Positions 1 through 6,699 of a stretch of DNA of 42,937 bases are shown here, in pieces. The first letter of the stretch is position 1, and each line of letters starts with the position of its first letter. A program made the position numbers and the translations under genes. The notes under the pieces are model-generated. The model saw only the letters and a program-made list of their open reading frames with translations. It searched no databases and was not told the DNA's origin. The stretch covers positions 1-42,937 of the forward strand of contig NZ_VIGC02000042.1 in NCBI RefSeq assembly GCF_006569185.2. The letters run 5' to 3'. This DNA is from Litorilinea aerophila. GTDB taxonomy: Bacteria > Chloroflexota > Anaerolineae > Caldilineales > Caldilineaceae.

Positions 1-119
1 CGACCGACGTGGGCTTTTCGACAGGCCAGGGTCACATTGCCTGTGGCTTCCCAAGTCTCAAACAGCAGCTTGCGCTGCTGCGGAGTCGTGTGTGGAAAAT
101 GGGTGCGTCTCTTAGCCAT
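1..119 (-). CDS. Transposase-like helix-turn-helix protein, N-terminal fragment
   Basis: The minus strand opens with ATG at 119 and runs off the window edge, giving 39 codons that begin MAKRRTHFPHTTPQQRKLLF. The fragment reads like the N-terminal helix-turn-helix of a transposase: a basic start, then a helix-rich stretch ending LACRKAHVGR. It is absent from simple long-ORF views because it is cut by the window edge. It points away from the integron integrase, which is the direction a cassette or an IS next to an integron would take. The family cannot be fixed from 39 residues; a non-transposase DNA-binding protein is possible. Confidence 0.5.
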   Translation of the reverse strand, partial: MAKRRTHFPHTTPQQRKLLFETWEATGNVTLACRKAHVG

Positions 120-230
120 ACCACTATTACCCGAGTTCGCCGAGTGTCCAAACTGCAATTGATCACTACAAATTGTAACAAACTCGTTCCTGTTCATCTT
201 GATTTCTGATGATATGCCACACCGCAACTA

Positions 231-337
231 GTTAGGCTGCATCCGCTTGTTCGGCCGCCGCGAGCGCAGCGAGCAAGGCCGACAAGCGGGCGAAGCCCGC
301 CGCGCCATTCAGCCGAGCGCGAAGCGGTCGGCTGAAC
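231..337. repeat. Hairpin-rich attC-like patch upstream of intI
   Basis: A non-coding GC-rich stretch with three hairpins. The first pairs 243-256 with 277-289 with one bulged T, the second is a GCGGGC/GCCCGC stem at 286-300, and the third pairs TTCAGCCGA (308-316) with TCGGCTGAA (328-336). GTTAGGC at 231-237 matches the integron core GTTRRRY, and the third hairpin resembles the inner arms of attC sites. A matching RYYYAAC box in the right place is missing, so this is at best a degenerate or remodelled attC, or an unrelated palindromic repeat. Confidence 0.35.
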
Positions 338-344
338 TATTGAT

Positions 345-488
345 TATGCGGAAACTTTCCGTATAACTACCTCAAAATCAGGTGGATCCCGGAAATCTAT
401 CCGGATATACTGAAGAAGAGATGGTATTATGCGGATTGGTATCCGCATAATATAAACAGCTCTGCTGTGAGTCAGGGTTATATGCGGA
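345..488 (+). promoter_or_regulatory. TATGCGGA repeats and palindrome in the intI promoter region
   Basis: The octamer TATGCGGA occurs at 345-352, 428-435 and 481-488, and inverted at 442-449. The two middle copies form a perfect inverted repeat, TATTATGCGGAT at 425-436 and ATCCGCATAATA at 441-452 with a 4-nt loop. It abuts a -10-like TAATAT (448-453). In integrons this position holds both the intI promoter and attI. The repeats could be integrase-binding direct repeats of attI or a repressor operator; the sequence does not decide between them. Confidence 0.5.
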
Positions 489-574
489 ATGTTCACCATA
501 GGCCCCAACGTTCTAATGGGCTTACCGACAGTATACAACTCCACTTTCTCGCCGTCAAGCAGGAGAAAGAAATC

Positions 575-1537
575 ATGTCTCAACGCCCCAAGAAGCTGCT
601 TGAACAGGTCTCCGATGCCCTGCGCCGGAAGCATTACTCTTACCGCACAGAAAAGTCCTATGTTCACTGGATTAAACGTTTCATTCTCTTCCATCACAAA
701 CGCCATCCCAAAGACATGGGTGCAGCAGAGATCGAAGCCTTTCTCACCCACCTGGCCGTGACGGAGAAGGTCTCCGCCTCCACCCAGAACCAGGCCCTCT
801 CCGCCCTCCTCTTCCTCTATCGCCATGTTCTAGATCAGGAAGTGGGGCCCATCAACGCTCTGCGCGCCAAGCCATCCAAGTACCTCCCCACCGTACTCTC
901 CAAGGACGAGGTCAGCTGCCTCCTGGATCAACTGACAGGTGTACATGCCCTCTTGGCCCGGCTTCTCTATGGCAGTGGTATGCGCCTGGCCGAAGGATTG
1001 CGTTTACGTGTCAAGGACATCGACTTCGAGCAGCATCACATCCTCGTTCGTGATGGCAAAGGGGAAAAGGACCGGGTGACCCTCCTGCCTACCAGCTTGT
1101 ACGATGAGCTCCAGGCCCAGCTCGCCTACGCCCATCGGCTCCACCAGAAAGACCTGGCCAGGGGGCTGGGGGCCGTCTACCTGCCCTACGCGCTCAGCCG
1201 TAAATACCCCAATGCCGAACGAGAGTGGGGCTGGCAGTATGTCTTCCCGTCCCACCGCATTTCCGCTGAGCCGGGAACCGGTATTCGTCGCCGCCATCAT
1301 CTGGACCCCAGCGGCCTGCAGAAAGCCATCCGCCAGGCCGCCAAAGCCATTGGCCTCGCCAAACCGGTGGGCCCCCATACCCTGCGCCATTGCTTCGCCA
1401 CCCACCTGCTGGAAGCCGGTTATGACATCCGCACTGTGCAAGAACTCCTGGGTCACAAGGACGTCAAGACCACTATGATTTACACCCACGTCATGCAGCG
1501 GGGCCCCCTGGGCGTGCGCAGCCCCCTGGACGGCTGA
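575..1537 (+). CDS. intI: Integron integrase IntI (tyrosine recombinase)
   Basis: A 320-aa tyrosine recombinase. Catalytic residues are visible: R137 in LLYGSGMR, K162 in GKGEKDR, H268 and R271 in PHTLRH, H294 in LLGHKD and Y303 in MIYTH. Residues about 205-251, beginning [16 protein letters not shown], form the extra patch that separates integron integrases from XerC/D; the C-terminus GVRSPLD is also typical. Length matches the family (320-340 aa). The ATG at 575 is chosen because AGGAG lies 9 nt upstream; the frame is open back to 467 but lacks a ribosome site there. It would recombine attC and attI sites to capture cassettes. No clear cassette array is present, so it may be a solitary or decayed integron. 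Confidence 0.93.
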   Translation: MSQRPKKLLEQVSDALRRKHYSYRTEKSYVHWIKRFILFHHKRHPKDMGAAEIEAFLTHLAVTEKVSASTQNQALSALLFLYRHVLDQEVGPINALRAKPSKYLPTVLSKDEVSCLLDQLTGVHALLARLLYGSGMRLAEGLRLRVKDIDFEQHHILVRDGKGEKDRVTLLPTSLYDELQAQLAYAHRLHQKDLARGLGAVYLPYALSRKYPNAEREWGWQYVFPSHRISAEPGTGIRRRHHLDPSGLQKAIRQAAKAIGLAKPVGPHTLRHCFATHLLEAGYDIRTVQELLGHKDVKTTMIYTHVMQRGPLGVRSPLDG

Positions 1538-1552
1538 GCGCTACTAAATACG

Positions 1553-1584
1553 GCGTGGTGCGTGAACTCGTTCACGCACCACGC
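1553..1584. terminator. Perfect hairpin between convergent intI and fdhA
   Basis: Two perfect 15-nt arms (1553-1567 and 1570-1584) separated by 2 nt lie just past the intI stop and before the fdhA stop on the other strand. There is no T-run on either side, so a bidirectional terminator or RNA 3' end stabiliser is inferred from position and symmetry only. Confidence 0.5.
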
Positions 1585-1614
1585 AGCACCCCAGAAACCC
1601 TTGCTCAGGGAGCC

Positions 1615-1646
1615 GAGAAATCTCGGGGAATCTGTGGTTTCTGCAG
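1615..1646. repeat. Degenerate dispersed repeat (AATCTGTGGTTTC type)
   Basis: The stretch holds GAGAAATCTC and AATCTGTGGTTTCTGCAG. A related pattern (agaaatctg... aaatctgtggtttcttcag) occurs at 32968-33024, and shorter relatives at 25560, 25660 and 26130. It lies downstream of fdhA and is non-coding. Its nature is unknown. Confidence 0.35.
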
Positions 1647-1660
1647 GGGACCCAGGGCCC

Positions 1661-3775
1661 TTACCCGGCCTCGGGCACCGGGGCCGGGATGGGCTCGATG
1701 CGCACCGGGCAGACCTTGAGCTCGGCCGTGTGGGTGATGGGGTCGTAGCCGGCGCCGGTCAGGACATTGATGGGCACGTCGTTGAAGCTGAAGCTGGCGA
1801 AGACTGTGCCCCGGGGCGAGCGGGTGGTCGCCTTCACCTTGATCAGCACCGAACCCCGGCGGCTGCTCATGCGACACCAGCCCCCATCCTCCAGGCCCCA
1901 GGCGGCCACGTCGTCCGGGTGGACCTCCAGCACCTCCTCGGGCAGCAGGTAGTCGATGCCCTGGGCGCGACCCGTCTGGGTGCGGGTGTGGTAGGACTGG
2001 AGTCGCCGGCCCGTGGTGAGCCAGACCGGGTATTCGTCGTCCACCGTCTCCGCCGGGTCCCGGTAGCCCACCACGGTGAAGCGCCCCCGCCCGTTCACGA
2101 ATTCCCCCTCGTGGAGGCGTGGGGTGCCCGGGTGGCCTTTGTAGGGGATCGGCCACTGGTACTGGCCCGACTCGGCCAGATCCCAGTCGATGCCGGCGTA
2201 GATGGGGGAGACGCTGCACAGCTCGTTGAAGATCTCCTTGGGCGAGTCGTATTCGAAGCCGGGGATGCCCAGCCGCTCGGCCAGCCGGCTGATGATCCAC
2301 CAGTCCGGTTTGGCCTCGCCGGGCGGCGGCACGGCCGCGCGCACCCGCTGGATGCGCCGTTCCGTGTTGGTGAAGTGGCCGTCGGTCTCGGCCCAGGCCG
2401 TGGCCGGCAACACCACATGGGCCAGTTGCGCGGTTTCGGTCAGGAAGATGTCGATCACCACCAGGTGGTCCAGCGCCCGCAGCGCCCGCTCGCCATGGCT
2501 GCGGTCCGGGTCGGAGACCAGGGTGTTCTCCCCGTCGATGAGCATGGCCCGGATCTCTTTGCCCGCCTGGGCCATGGCCTGGACCTTGGTCAGCCCCCGG
2601 GCCAGGTCGATGGGGCGACCGTAGAGCTGGCTGAATTTGGCCTGGTTGGCGGGGTTGTCCACCGGCTGGAAGCCGGGATAGTTGTTGGGCAGCGCGCCGG
2701 CGTCGCCGGCCCCCTGGATATTGTTTTGCCCCCGCATGGGGTTGATGCCCGTACCCTCCCGGCCGATGTTGCCGGTCATCAGGGCCAGGTTGCAGAGGCT
2801 CTGGACATTGTCCACCCCGCAGATGTGTTCGGTGATGCCCAGGGTGTAGTAGATGGCGGCCCGCTCGGCCCGGCCGTAGAGCAGGGCCGCGGCCTCAATG
2901 TCCGCCGCGGGGACCCCGGTGATGGGCTCGGCCCACTCGGGCGGGAACTGCTTCACATGTTCCAGGAAGGCCTCCACGCCGGTGGTGCGGGCGGCGATGA
3001 ATTCGTGGTCAATGAGATCTTCCCGCGCGATGACGTGGGCCATGGCCAGGAGCAGGGCCACGTCCGACCCGACCCGCAGGGGCAGGTAGATGTGGGCCAG
3101 CTCGGCCAGCTTAATACGTCGGGGATCGGCCACGATGAGTTTGGCGCCCCGGGCCAACGCCTTTTTCAGGCGCGTCGCGGCCACCGGGTGGCACTCGGTC
3201 ATGTTGGTGCCGATGCAGAAAAACACCTCCACTTTTTCCATGTCGGCCAGGGGGTTCGACATGGCGCCCCGTCCAATGGTGGCTGCCAGACCGGCAACCG
3301 TGGGGGCGTGTCAGGCACGGCTACAGTTGTCGATGTTGTTGGTGCCAAAGCCGGCCCGGATGAACTTCTGCATCAGGTAGTCGGCTTCGCTGGGCGTGCG
3401 GCCGGAGGCGATGCCGTAGACCGCGTGGCGGCCGTACTGCTCTACCACCCGGCGGAAGCCGGCGGCCGCGACCTCCAGGGCCTCGTCCCAACTGGCTTGG
3501 TGGAGCTGTCCATCCTCCCCGCGCACCAGCGGATGCTGGAGCCGGTCCGGATGGTGGATGAAGTCGTAGGCGAACTGGCCTTTGACGCAGAGGGCGCCCT
3601 GGTTGGCCGGCCCATCCATGGCCGGATGGATGGCCACGATGCGGTCGTCCCGGGTCAGGACATCCACCGCACAGCCGACGCCACAGTAGCCACAGATGGT
3701 GCGGGTTTTGGTGATGCCCTGGGCGCTCAAGGCTTGTGCACCGAACGCGTGTGGGGTGAAGGTGATAGGCTGCAT
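1661..3775 (-). CDS. fdhA: Formate dehydrogenase catalytic subunit, selenocysteine-containing
   Basis: A molybdo/tungsto-bis-PGD enzyme that oxidises formate to CO2. Residues 1-154 hold the [4Fe-4S] cysteines C28, C31, C35 and C63 (ALCVKG). Then comes an in-frame TGA (3311-3313) exactly where the family has Sec/Cys, in the context NNIDNCSRA-U-HAPTVAG. The frame continues through the cofactor-binding core (MSNPLADMEK, GTNMTECHPV, MRGQNNIQG) and the C-terminal molybdopterin-dinucleotide domain. Full length is 704 aa, close to E. coli FdhF. A SECIS-like hairpin follows the TGA, so this is one selenoprotein gene rather than two fragments. The ATG has GGGAG 7 nt upstream. It is last in an operon with NADH-dehydrogenase-like subunits, which implies an NAD-linked enzyme. 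Function in vivo requires SelA/B/C/D encoded elsewhere. Confidence 0.92.
3281..3313 (-). promoter_or_regulatory. SECIS element and UGA-Sec codon of fdhA
   Basis: On the minus strand, TGA (3313-3311) is followed after 11 nt by a 7-bp stem, GGTTGCC (3299-3293) with GGCAGCC (3287-3281), closing a GGTCT loop (3292-3288). The distance, stem position and GGTCT loop are like the E. coli fdhF SECIS as I recall it. This is the signal that SelB uses to read UGA as selenocysteine. Confidence 0.85.
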
Positions 3776-3808
3776 GGCATTGCTCCCTGGTAATCAATAG
3801 CCGTCTTG

Positions 3809-3902
3809 CCTGCAAAAGGGCGTTTTTAACGCAAGGGCGCAAAGTCCCCAAGAAACTCAACAGAGGATTGCTCGAATCAGCGTTTATCTGCGTGGGTCAG
3901 CG
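3809..3902. repeat. Dispersed repeat A, copy 1
   Basis: About 94 nt, running from CCTGCAAAAGGGC to CTGCGTGGGTCAGCG, matching the reverse complement of 25354-25441 with small gaps. It contains the word CGCAAGGGCGCAAAG. It fills the gap between the iron-sulfur subunit gene and fdhA within the formate dehydrogenase operon, so it is probably transcribed as an intercistronic spacer. Confidence 0.65.
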
Positions 3903-3929
3903 TTTTGACCGTTGGCAGTAGAGCCCTGG

Positions 3930-4658
3930 TCAGGTCCGTGCGATAGAACGGCTGGCCTGGGCCTGTCCATCCAGCCCCCCGGCGAAGCGCAGGGCCTTCC
4001 GATCGGCCAGCGCGCCGGTGGGGCAGGTCTGAACACACTGGCCACAGAAGGTGCAGGCAGAATCCTTCAACAGGCCGTCGAACTCGGTGGCGATCCGGGT
4101 CTGGAAGCCCCGATTGATGACGCTGATGGCGTAGTCGCCCTCCTGCTCCGCGCAGACCCGGACGCAGCGGTAGCAGGAGATGCAGAGGTCGTAATCCCGC
4201 AGGATGAAGGGGTTGTCGTCGTCCAGACGGCTGCGGCCGGAATGACGGCCGGCGAAGCGGCCCGGCTGGATGCCGTAGCGGGCCAGCAGGGTGGTCAATT
4301 CCTGGGACGCGTAGCCCCGCAAGGGGTGGACCTCCCGGGGTGGGTTCTCCGAGGCCACCATCTCCAGGAGGGTGCGGCGATACCAGGCCAGGGTTTCTGT
4401 CTCGGTGCGGACCACCATGTCCGGCGCGGCCTGGGCGGTGCAGGAGGCCACCGGCGCCCGCGCGCCCTCCACCTCCACCACGCAGAGGCGACAGCCGCCA
4501 AAGGGCTGCAGCCGCGGGTCGTAGCACAGGGTCGGGATCTCCTTTCCCTGGCGTCGCGCCACCTGGTAGAGGGTCTCTCCCGGTGTGAAGGTCACCCTTT
4601 CACCGTCCAGGGTGAGGGTGGGCTGCTGGGGTTCGCTGGGGTTGGATGCCATGGCCAT
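3930..4658 (-). CDS. NAD-dependent formate dehydrogenase iron-sulfur subunit (HoxU/FdsA-N-like)
   Basis: A 242-aa electron-transfer subunit. An N-terminal [2Fe-2S] ferredoxin domain has C45, C56, C59 and C73. Two C-terminal [4Fe-4S] motifs have C159-C162-C165-C169 and C202-C205-C208-C212. The middle NuoG-type cluster is apparently lost: H111 is present but the cysteines that normally follow are absent (HPLRGYASQE). It would carry electrons from FdhA to the flavin subunit. The gene overlaps the upstream stop (TGATG at 4660-4656). A second ATG at 4652 has better spacing (8 nt) from the GGAG at 4664-4661 and may be the true start. In other bacteria this module is often fused to the catalytic subunit; here it is separate. 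Confidence 0.88.
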   Translation of the reverse strand: MAMASNPSEPQQPTLTLDGERVTFTPGETLYQVARRQGKEIPTLCYDPRLQPFGGCRLCVVEVEGARAPVASCTAQAAPDMVVRTETETLAWYRRTLLEMVASENPPREVHPLRGYASQELTTLLARYGIQPGRFAGRHSGRSRLDDDNPFILRDYDLCISCYRCVRVCAEQEGDYAISVINRGFQTRIATEFDGLLKDSACTFCGQCVQTCPTGALADRKALRFAGGLDGQAQASRSIART

Positions 4659-6370
4659 CACTCCTTCTCGTGCTGGACCTGGTCCGCCGGGCGGGCGGCC
4701 AGATGGGCCTGGATCTGGACCGGGAAGTAGCGCACCAGGCTGTCGGTGACCATGGGGGCAGCCTGGCCCAGCCCGCAGGCGCTGAGGGCCCGCATGGTGC
4801 GCCCCAGGTCGGCCACCTCTTGCTGCCAGGCTTCCCAGGTGGATGGCCCCCCACCGTCCAGTCGTTCGTGCAGGCGCTGGGTGCCGATGCGGCAGGGGAA
4901 GCACTTGCCGCAGGACTCGTGGGCGAAGAAGGCCATGGCGTCGGCCGCCACCTGGACCATGTCCCGGCGGTCATCGAAGACCATGATGCCCCCCGCGCCC
5001 AGGAAGGTGCCTTTGCGCCGCAGGCTGGGGTCGTCCAGGTTGACGTCCAGGTCGTCCCCGGCCAGGAAGCCGCCGGAGAGGCCGGCCATGGTCACGGCCT
5101 GGATGGTGTGGCCGGGCAGGGGGCCGCCGGCCCAATCGTACAGCAAGGTGCGGAGGGGCAGGCCCATGGGGATCTCGTAGTTGCCGGGGCGTTGGATGTC
5201 GCCCGAAAGGCTGATCACCTTGGTGCCGGCCTGCTCTCCCAGGCCCAGGGCCCGGTACCAGTCTGGCCCGTGGCGCAGGATGGGCGGCACCGAGGCCAGG
5301 GTCTCCACATTGTTCACCACCGTGGGCAGGCCCTCGAAGCCGTGGGTGACCGGGTAGGGGGGACGGTTGCGGGGGAAGGGGTGGCGGCCCTCCAGGCTGT
5401 TGAGGAGCGCGGTCTCTTCGCCGCAGATGTAGGCGCCCGCGCCCCGGCGCAGATAGATCTCAAAGGAGAAGTCGCTGCCCAGGATCTGGGGACCCAGATA
5501 GCCGGCCTCCCGGGCCGCGGCCAGGGCCTGGGCCAGGAGGTGGTAGGTGGCCGGGTACTCGTAGCGCAGGTAGATGAAGCCCCGGGTGGCGCCGGTGGCG
5601 TAGGCCGCCAGGGTCATCCCCTCGATCACGGCGAAGGGGTCGTAGTCCAACAGGGCCCGGTCCTTGAAACAGCCCGGTTCGCCCTCATCCGCATTGCAGA
5701 CGATGGTCTTGGGCGCGCCCGGCGCATCGGCCACGGCCTGCCACTTGACGCCGGTGGGAAAGCCAGCGCCGCCCCGCCCGGCCAGGCCGCTGGCCCGGAC
5801 CTGTTCAATGACGTCGGCCGGTGTGAGCTCCTGGAGCGCCCGGCGCAGGGCCTGGTAGCCGCCGGTGGCCCGGTAGCCGGCCAGGGTGTTGCGGCCCGGC
5901 GTGCGGATGTGGGCGAAGACGCACTCCGGGCTGCCGGCCGGGTTGGGCGGCGGCAGGGGCGAGGGCGTGGCGGCCAGGGGCAGGGCCGGCTGCTCATCGC
6001 CGTGGCCGGTCCATACCTGGTCGCCCACCAGCACCGGGATGGGGGCATCGCAGCGGCCGGCGCAGGGCATGGGAGTGGCGCCCTGGTCGGCCAGGGCAGC
6101 CAAGAGGGCCTGGGCCCCGTGTTGGGCACAGATGGGGCCGGTGCAGACCCGGGGATGGCCGTGGCCCCCTGACTCCCGGGAGAAGTGGTGGTAGAAGGTC
6201 ACCGTGCCGTAGAGGTCGGCCAGGGGGATGCGAAGGGCCGTGGCCACGGCGCGCAGGCTCTCCTCGCCCAGGTAGCCGTCCCGTCGGTGAAAGGCGTGGA
6301 GGATGGGCAGGAGGGGCGCAGGTTCGTCCTGCCAGTTCGAGATGAGATCCTGGTCGGTCGGCTGGGCCAT
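4658..6370 (-). CDS. Formate dehydrogenase flavin subunit, NuoE-NuoF fusion (FdsB-like)
   Basis: A 570-aa NADH-binding subunit. Residues 1-130 are NuoE-like with the [2Fe-2S] ligands C76, C81, C103 and C107. Residues 160-570 are NuoF-like: FMN/NAD motifs GRGGAGFPTG (199-207) and NADEGEPGCFKDR, YICGEETALL (314-323), and a [4Fe-4S] site with C487, C490, C493 and C532. It passes electrons from the Fe-S chain to NAD+. The fusion of NuoE and NuoF is as in FdsB and HoxF types. The ATG has GGAG 6 nt upstream. It is the first gene of the three-gene operon and sits below a good sigma70-type promoter. Confidence 0.9.
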   Translation of the reverse strand: MAQPTDQDLISNWQDEPAPLLPILHAFHRRDGYLGEESLRAVATALRIPLADLYGTVTFYHHFSRESGGHGHPRVCTGPICAQHGAQALLAALADQGATPMPCAGRCDAPIPVLVGDQVWTGHGDEQPALPLAATPSPLPPPNPAGSPECVFAHIRTPGRNTLAGYRATGGYQALRRALQELTPADVIEQVRASGLAGRGGAGFPTGVKWQAVADAPGAPKTIVCNADEGEPGCFKDRALLDYDPFAVIEGMTLAAYATGATRGFIYLRYEYPATYHLLAQALAAAREAGYLGPQILGSDFSFEIYLRRGAGAYICGEETALLNSLEGRHPFPRNRPPYPVTHGFEGLPTVVNNVETLASVPPILRHGPDWYRALGLGEQAGTKVISLSGDIQRPGNYEIPMGLPLRTLLYDWAGGPLPGHTIQAVTMAGLSGGFLAGDDLDVNLDDPSLRRKGTFLGAGGIMVFDDRRDMVQVAADAMAFFAHESCGKCFPCRIGTQRLHERLDGGGPSTWEAWQQEVADLGRTMRALSACGLGQAAPMVTDSLVRYFPVQIQAHLAARPADQVQHEKE

Positions 6371-6528
6371 GTGCTACTCCAAGGGCCGGGATCCGGATGA
6401 TGGGCAGGTATGTCGGCACGGTCGGAGGGGAACGACCACGTTCCCAGGCCACGCCCTGCCGCTCCGGATGTCTCGCTCAGGGTGGGGAATCCATACCGCT
6501 GTCCTGGCGTGTCTGTTTCGCCAATTTC

Positions 6529-6557
6529 ATTATCGGAGAAGCGGGGGCAAATGTCAA
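6529..6557 (-). promoter_or_regulatory. Sigma70-type promoter of the formate dehydrogenase operon
   Basis: On the minus strand, TTGACA (6557-6552), a 17-nt spacer and GATAAT (6534-6529) lie about 160 nt before the first gene. The leader of about 150 nt contains a GGGAAC...GTTCCC hairpin but nothing I can assign to a known riboswitch. Confidence 0.65.
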
Positions 6558-6598
6558 CCGGGATGGGAGGGTGCCGTTCCTTCACCCGACCGGGGAGC

Positions 6599-6644
6599 GC
6601 GACAGCGGGCGGGCGGGCACGGCGGCCCGCCCGCCCGCTGTCGC
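6599..6644. terminator. Strong 20-bp hairpin downstream of the GH2 gene
   Basis: Two perfect 20-nt arms (6599-6618 and 6625-6644) with a 6-nt loop, made of GCGACAG followed by GGGC repeats. It lies 55 nt past the GH2 stop and upstream of the formate dehydrogenase promoter. No T-run follows on the minus strand, so this is an inferred secondary terminator or insulator. Confidence 0.45.
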
Positions 6645-6667
6645 CTTTCCGTCATGCGTTCGGGGGC

Positions 6668-6697
6668 AATCGGGGCGCACAATTGTGCGCCCCGATT
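6668..6697. terminator. 30-bp perfect palindrome just after the GH2 stop
   Basis: A perfect palindrome (arms 6668-6682 and 6683-6697, centre CAATTG) that begins 2 nt after the GH2 stop codon. It is probably the 3' end of the sugar operon. The near-zero loop and absence of a U-tract are atypical for a textbook intrinsic terminator. Confidence 0.55.
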
Positions 6698-6699
6698 CA

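Noticed and set aside
231-337. A canonical attC site
   Set aside because: GTTRRRY is present but RYYYAAC is not at a proper distance or orientation. It is reported only as attC-like.
3308-3316. fdhA as a pseudogene broken by a stop codon
   Set aside because: The TGA is exactly at the Sec/Cys position, the frame continues with normal conservation, and a SECIS-like stem follows at the correct distance.
1562-3793. A 743-codon open frame on the plus strand across the fdhA gene
   Set aside because: Antisense to a well-supported formate dehydrogenase gene; its composition (Gly, Val, His, Gln rich) is that of a GC-rich shadow frame. The same holds for long frames opposite 4646-6172, 7258-9348, 22926-25052 and 38440-39984.
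6370-6528. Molybdenum-cofactor riboswitch in the formate dehydrogenase leader
   Set aside because: The leader has hairpins, but I cannot match it to the Moco motif; stems alone are not enough. A covariance search (Rfam) would decide.
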